Assembly: GCA_937907975.1 (NCBI GenBank)
Contig: CALEQS010000254.1
Location: 1-7,883 of the forward strand
Reading direction: 5' to 3'
DNA: 7,883 nucleotides
Source of the DNA: an uncultured Clostridia bacterium
GTDB taxonomy: Bacteria; Bacillota; Clostridia; Oscillospirales; Oscillospiraceae
The notes under the pieces are model-generated. The model was given only the letters and a program-made list of their open reading frames with translations, made no database searches and was not told the origin of the DNA. This document shows positions 5,060 to 7,883 of this stretch, piece after piece (position 1 is the first letter of the stretch; every line of letters begins with the position of its first letter). The translations under genes and the position numbers were made by a program.

Positions 5060-6727
5060 ATGACGGCGACCACACAGACCGAGGCGCTGAACGCCGCCCG
5101 GGCAAACTATTACCGCTTCCTGCGCCGGTTCTATTTTCAGGAGGTGGATGCCCCGCTGTGGGCACAGCTGAAGCAAATGCACATTCCCGCCGACTGTCCC
5201 CAGTCCCAGATGGCCCAGGGCTATGAAACGCTGCGCGATTTTCTCGCCCGGCACGACGCGGACATTCTGGGCGAGCTGGCCGCCGACTTCGCCAAGGTAT
5301 TTCTGGCCTCCGGCGAGTACCAGGGCAAGGGCGCCTTCCCCTATGAGTCCGTCTACACCAGCCGTCAGGGCCTGGTGCGCCAGCAGGCCTGGGAGCAGGT
5401 GCGCGGCATCTACGACGCGGCCAGGCTGGCCCTCACCGGCGCCCCCAGTGAGATCATGGAGGATCACATCGCCACCGAGCTGGAATATATGGCCCTTCTG
5501 GCGGAGCAGGAAACCGCCGCACCCGCCCAGCAGCTGGATTTTCTGAGACAGCATCTGCTGAACTGGGTGCCCCGGCTGTGCGCGGATATGAAGAAATATG
5601 CCCGCACCGATTTCTACAAGGCGGTCGCACTGCTGACGGAGGGTTTCCTCGCCATGGACGCCGAGCTGCTGGAGGAGCGCAGCCAGGGCAATACCGGCAG
5701 CTTCCGGCTCACCCATGCTCAGATGAACGTGGTGCTGGCGGAGCTCTCCAAGACCTACCGCATTTTCGCCCCCAAACGCACCGGCAAGCGCGGTCCCGGC
5801 GGGCAGGAGATCGTACGCTACGGCGAAATCAGCGCCGTGGAGGAGATCGTCTACGACCGCCCCTCGGATTTCAGCGCCAAGGAGGCCTACTACCCGGTCA
5901 TCCAGACCATGTTCTACTTCACCAAGGATGAGAGCCGCCAGAGCGAACTGACCGATGAGCGGGGCATTCTGGTGCTGGCCCACCCCTGCGACTGCAACGC
6001 CATCCGGCGGCTGGACACCATCTTCCTGCGCAACGGCGGCCAGCCCGACCTGTTCTACGCCCGGCTGCGGGAGAAGGTCAAGCTGGGGCTGCTGGAGTGC
6101 GCCCAGAGCTGGGACAACTGCTTCTGCGTCTCCATGGACTCCAATGTGGCGGAGGATTACAGCATCGCCCTGCGGCTGACGGAAGAAGCCTGCCTCGTGC
6201 AGGTGAAGGACGCCGCCTTTGCCCCCTGCTTTGCCGGTCAGGCCGAGGCCGGCTTTGAACCGCAGTTCGTGCGCGAAAATCGGCGCAAGGCCAATCTGCC
6301 CGTCATTGAATCGACGCAGGACGTCAAACTGGCCTCGTCCCTCCCCTTCTGGGCGGAGTACGACGAAAAGTGCCTGAGCTGCGGCGGCTGCAACACCGTC
6401 TGCCCCACCTGCTCCTGCTTTGACACCGTGGACGTCATCTACGACGAGACCAGTCTGGACGGTGAGCGGCGGCGGGTGTGGTCGAGCTGTATGCTGAGTA
6501 CCTTCACCCAGACCGCCGGCGGCGGCCGGGCCCGGAGCACCGCCGGGGCCAATATGCGCTTCAAGACCCTGCACAAAGTGTACGACTACAAAAAGCGCTT
6601 TGACGCGGGGGAAAATATGTGCGTCGGCTGCGGCCGATGCATTGCCCACTGTCCCCGTGAGATCGATTTTCTCGACACCATCAACCGCTTCCACGATGAA
6701 CTGGACGCGGCCCGGAAGGAGGACTGA
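5060..6727 (+). CDS. TorD-like chaperone fused to AsrA-like iron-sulfur subunit
   Basis: This single uninterrupted 555-residue protein has two modules. Residues 1 to about 205 are a TorD/DmsD-type molybdoenzyme chaperone: helical, with PYESVY (94-99) and the signature EDHIATELEYM (134-144). TorD proteins bind apo-molybdoenzymes and help insert the cofactor. From about residue 215 the sequence follows anaerobic sulfite reductase subunit A: RIFAPK (234-239), LAHPCDCNAIRRLD (306-319), NCFCVSM (353-359), a cysteine cluster at Cys438/441/444/448/451/453, WSSCM (474-478), HKVYDYK (505-511), and a ferredoxin-type CxxCxxCxxxCP (Cys521/524/527/531). The junction falls where free-standing AsrA begins, and no start codon with a Shine-Dalgarno site is seen there, so a true fusion is likely. 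The start abuts the previous stop, with GGGGG nine bases upstream. The AsrA part should carry electrons from the AsrB-like subunit. Confidence 0.9.
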   Translation: MTATTQTEALNAARANYYRFLRRFYFQEVDAPLWAQLKQMHIPADCPQSQMAQGYETLRDFLARHDADILGELAADFAKVFLASGEYQGKGAFPYESVYTSRQGLVRQQAWEQVRGIYDAARLALTGAPSEIMEDHIATELEYMALLAEQETAAPAQQLDFLRQHLLNWVPRLCADMKKYARTDFYKAVALLTEGFLAMDAELLEERSQGNTGSFRLTHAQMNVVLAELSKTYRIFAPKRTGKRGPGGQEIVRYGEISAVEEIVYDRPSDFSAKEAYYPVIQTMFYFTKDESRQSELTDERGILVLAHPCDCNAIRRLDTIFLRNGGQPDLFYARLREKVKLGLLECAQSWDNCFCVSMDSNVAEDYSIALRLTEEACLVQVKDAAFAPCFAGQAEAGFEPQFVRENRRKANLPVIESTQDVKLASSLPFWAEYDEKCLSCGGCNTVCPTCSCFDTVDVIYDETSLDGERRRVWSSCMLSTFTQTAGGGRARSTAGANMRFKTLHKVYDYKKRFDAGENMCVGCGRCIAHCPREIDFLDTINRFHDELDAARKED

Positions 6728-6729
6728 CC

Positions 6730-7518
6730 ATGGAAAACATCATGCTGCCCAAGCCCCACAAAGTGCTGAGCGTGCAGAAGGAGACGAAGGCGGAGTACAC
6801 CTTCCGGGTGACCTACGACGACACGCCCCGCCACGGCCAGTTCTTCATGCTGTCCATCCCAAAGGTGGGCGAGGCCCCCATCTCCGTCAGCGGCCGGGGC
6901 GAAGGCTATGTGGAATTCACCATCCGCAAGGTGGGCCGGCTCACCGACGGCATCTTCGGCCTGAACGCCGGGGATACGCTGTTCATGCGCGGCCCCTATG
7001 GCAACGCCTTCCCGGTGGAGCAGTTTGAGGGCAGAGACCTGGTGGTAATCTGCGGCGGCACCGGCATGGCACCGGTGCGCACCACGCTGAACCACTTCTA
7101 CGCCCACCCGGAGGTGTGCAGGAGCGTCCACCTCATCACCGGCTTCAAAGATCCCGATTCCGTGCTGTTCACCGAGGAGCTGGAGAAATTCGCCTCGCGC
7201 TTCCACACCATCTACTGCCTGGACAACACCGAGGCTTCTGGCTTCCACAAGGGCTTTGTGACCAACTACATCAAGGAGGTGCCCTTCGGCAGCTTTGGGG
7301 ACTACAATGTGGTCATCGTCGGCCCGCCCGCCATGATGCGCTTCTCCGCACTGGAGTGCATAAAGCAGGGGGCCGCCGCCGAAAAGATCTGGGTATCCTT
7401 TGAGCGCAAGATGTCCTGCGCCGTGGGCAAGTGCGGCCACTGCAAGATCAATGAGACCTATGTCTGCCTGGAGGGCCCGGTGTTCAACTACACCAAGGCC
7501 CGGGATCTGCTGGACTGA
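6730..7518 (+). CDS. asrB: AsrB-like FAD/NAD(P)H-binding electron-input subunit
   Basis: This 262-residue protein belongs to the ferredoxin-NADP reductase/dihydroorotate dehydrogenase electron-transfer type and is closest to anaerobic sulfite reductase subunit B and sulfhydrogenase gamma subunits. Visible parts are the flavin-site segment EAPISVS (48-54), VGRLTDGIF (68-76), the nucleotide-binding CGGTGMAPVR (108-117), VVGPP-like VIVGPP (195-200), and a C-terminal [2Fe-2S] motif C-x4-C-x2-C-x7-C (Cys230/235/238/246). It should oxidise NADH or NADPH and pass electrons through FAD and [2Fe-2S] to the AsrA-like subunit. A near-perfect AAGGAGG (6716-6722) precedes the ATG by seven bases. It is the last gene of the operon. 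No asrC siroheme sulfite reductase gene follows, so sulfite is unlikely to be reduced by a standard AsrABC complex here. NADH preference is inferred only from the Rex-like site. Confidence 0.93.
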   Translation: MENIMLPKPHKVLSVQKETKAEYTFRVTYDDTPRHGQFFMLSIPKVGEAPISVSGRGEGYVEFTIRKVGRLTDGIFGLNAGDTLFMRGPYGNAFPVEQFEGRDLVVICGGTGMAPVRTTLNHFYAHPEVCRSVHLITGFKDPDSVLFTEELEKFASRFHTIYCLDNTEASGFHKGFVTNYIKEVPFGSFGDYNVVIVGPPAMMRFSALECIKQGAAAEKIWVSFERKMSCAVGKCGHCKINETYVCLEGPVFNYTKARDLLD

Positions 7519-7586
7519 CAGCGACAGCTTTTATTGCGCATCACCGGGCGAAAGAAGATAGCAGCGCAAAATATACGGAAACGCAA

Positions 7587-7619
7587 GACAAGACCTCCGG
7601 CCTGGCCGGAGGTCTTGTC
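7587..7619 (+). terminator. Perfect 16-bp hairpin, probable operon terminator
   Basis: GACAAGACCTCCGGCC (7587-7602) is exactly repeated as its reverse complement (7604-7619) around a single T. It lies about 70 bases after the last gene of the operon and is the strongest hairpin in the window. A typical U-tract does not follow (next bases CTGGCAGG); only the stem's own CTTGTC provides a few U residues. It may be an intrinsic terminator of modest strength or a 3'-stabilising stem. Confidence 0.6.
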
Positions 7620-7883
7620 CTGGCAGGTGGCTCTCTATACGCTCCAAGGACAAAAATTGCGGATCCTCACACCCGTGCGCAGTGCAAAATGGAATCAGAT
7701 AACTTGAGCTTTACTGTTCTGGATTTTTCAAAGGATGCAGGATCAGAAGTCCGAGGTTTGGGCTTGCAGTCCAGATGTAGCAGACCGCTGTTGGCCGTTT
7801 TGCAGTGGGTGGCAAAATACAAATTTTTCGCCGCTTCTGCGCCGAACATTCGGAATAGTCTCCGCTGTAAGCGGGCATAGTTA
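7620..7883. other. Non-coding or unassigned tail, possibly a dispersed intergenic repeat
   Basis: No convincing gene is seen. Small open frames exist on both strands (7689-7880 + and 7667-7849 -). Neither has a good Shine-Dalgarno site or recognisable domain, and they overlap each other almost completely. The base composition is less GC-rich than the operon. Small stems occur: TTTTGC (7798-7803) with GCAAAA (7812-7817), and CCGCT (7862-7866) with AGCGG (7870-7874). The minus-strand translation resembles short hypothetical proteins I recall seeing repeatedly in clostridial genomes, which would suggest a dispersed repeat. That is memory, not something shown by this window. Confidence 0.3.

Noticed and set aside
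4412..6694. A second long minus-strand open frame opposite the DmsB-like and TorD-AsrA genes
   Set aside because: Same composition effect: no recognisable domain, and it spans the boundary of two well-supported genes.
5060..7518. Anaerobic sulfite reductase operon
   Set aside because: AsrA and AsrB homologues are present, but AsrC is absent and the AsrA part is fused to a molybdoenzyme chaperone, so the neighbours argue for a molybdoenzyme electron donor.
7667..7880. Two overlapping small open frames, one on each strand, in the tail
   Set aside because: No ribosome binding site or domain, and mutual overlap. Neither can be called a gene from this sequence.
1..7883. CRISPR arrays, insertion sequences, tRNA or rRNA genes
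   Set aside because: No spaced direct repeats, transposase motifs or recognisable RNA gene sequences were seen on either strand.

Overview
The window looks like chromosomal DNA from an obligately anaerobic, fairly GC-rich Firmicute, most likely a gut clostridium of the Oscillospiraceae type. This placement is an inference. It rests on Firmicute-style Shine-Dalgarno sites, an AsrA/AsrB-type redox module, a molybdopterin reductase typical of anaerobes, and a probable Rex operator. No rRNA or other marker gene is present to confirm it. All recognised genes are on the + strand.

Region 1 (1-1506) is a DNA-repair cluster. It holds the C-terminal end of a UvrA-family ATPase, then a helix-hairpin-helix 3-methyladenine DNA glycosylase (323-976) whose stop overlaps the start of an O6-alkylguanine-DNA alkyltransferase (973-1506). 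The last two genes appear co-translated and together deal with N- and O-alkylated bases.

Region 2 (1507-1772) is the main regulatory gap. It contains a strong inverted-repeat terminator (1580-1626), a possible structured element just before it, a 7-bp-arm palindrome (1642-1665), a candidate promoter (1685-1713), and an 18-bp site matching the Rex NADH/NAD+ sensor operator at 13 of 14 defined positions (1726-1743).

Region 3 (1773-7518) is a compact four-gene operon. It encodes a molybdopterin catalytic subunit of the DMSO-reductase superfamily, a DmsB/NrfC-type protein with four [4Fe-4S] clusters, a fusion of a TorD-like maturation chaperone to an AsrA-like iron-sulfur subunit, and an AsrB-like FAD/NAD(P)H/[2Fe-2S] subunit. 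There is no membrane anchor subunit and no asrC sulfite reductase gene, and the catalytic subunit carries what looks like a decayed Tat signal. The simplest model is a soluble cytoplasmic reductase with electron flow NAD(P)H to FAD to [2Fe-2S] (AsrB), to [4Fe-4S] (AsrA part), to the four-cluster ferredoxin, to the molybdenum centre. It would regenerate NAD(P)+ while reducing an unknown substrate. A Rex operator in front of the operon fits that role.

Region 4 (7519-7883) has a 16-bp perfect hairpin that probably ends the operon, followed by about 260 bases with no convincing gene and several small inverted repeats.
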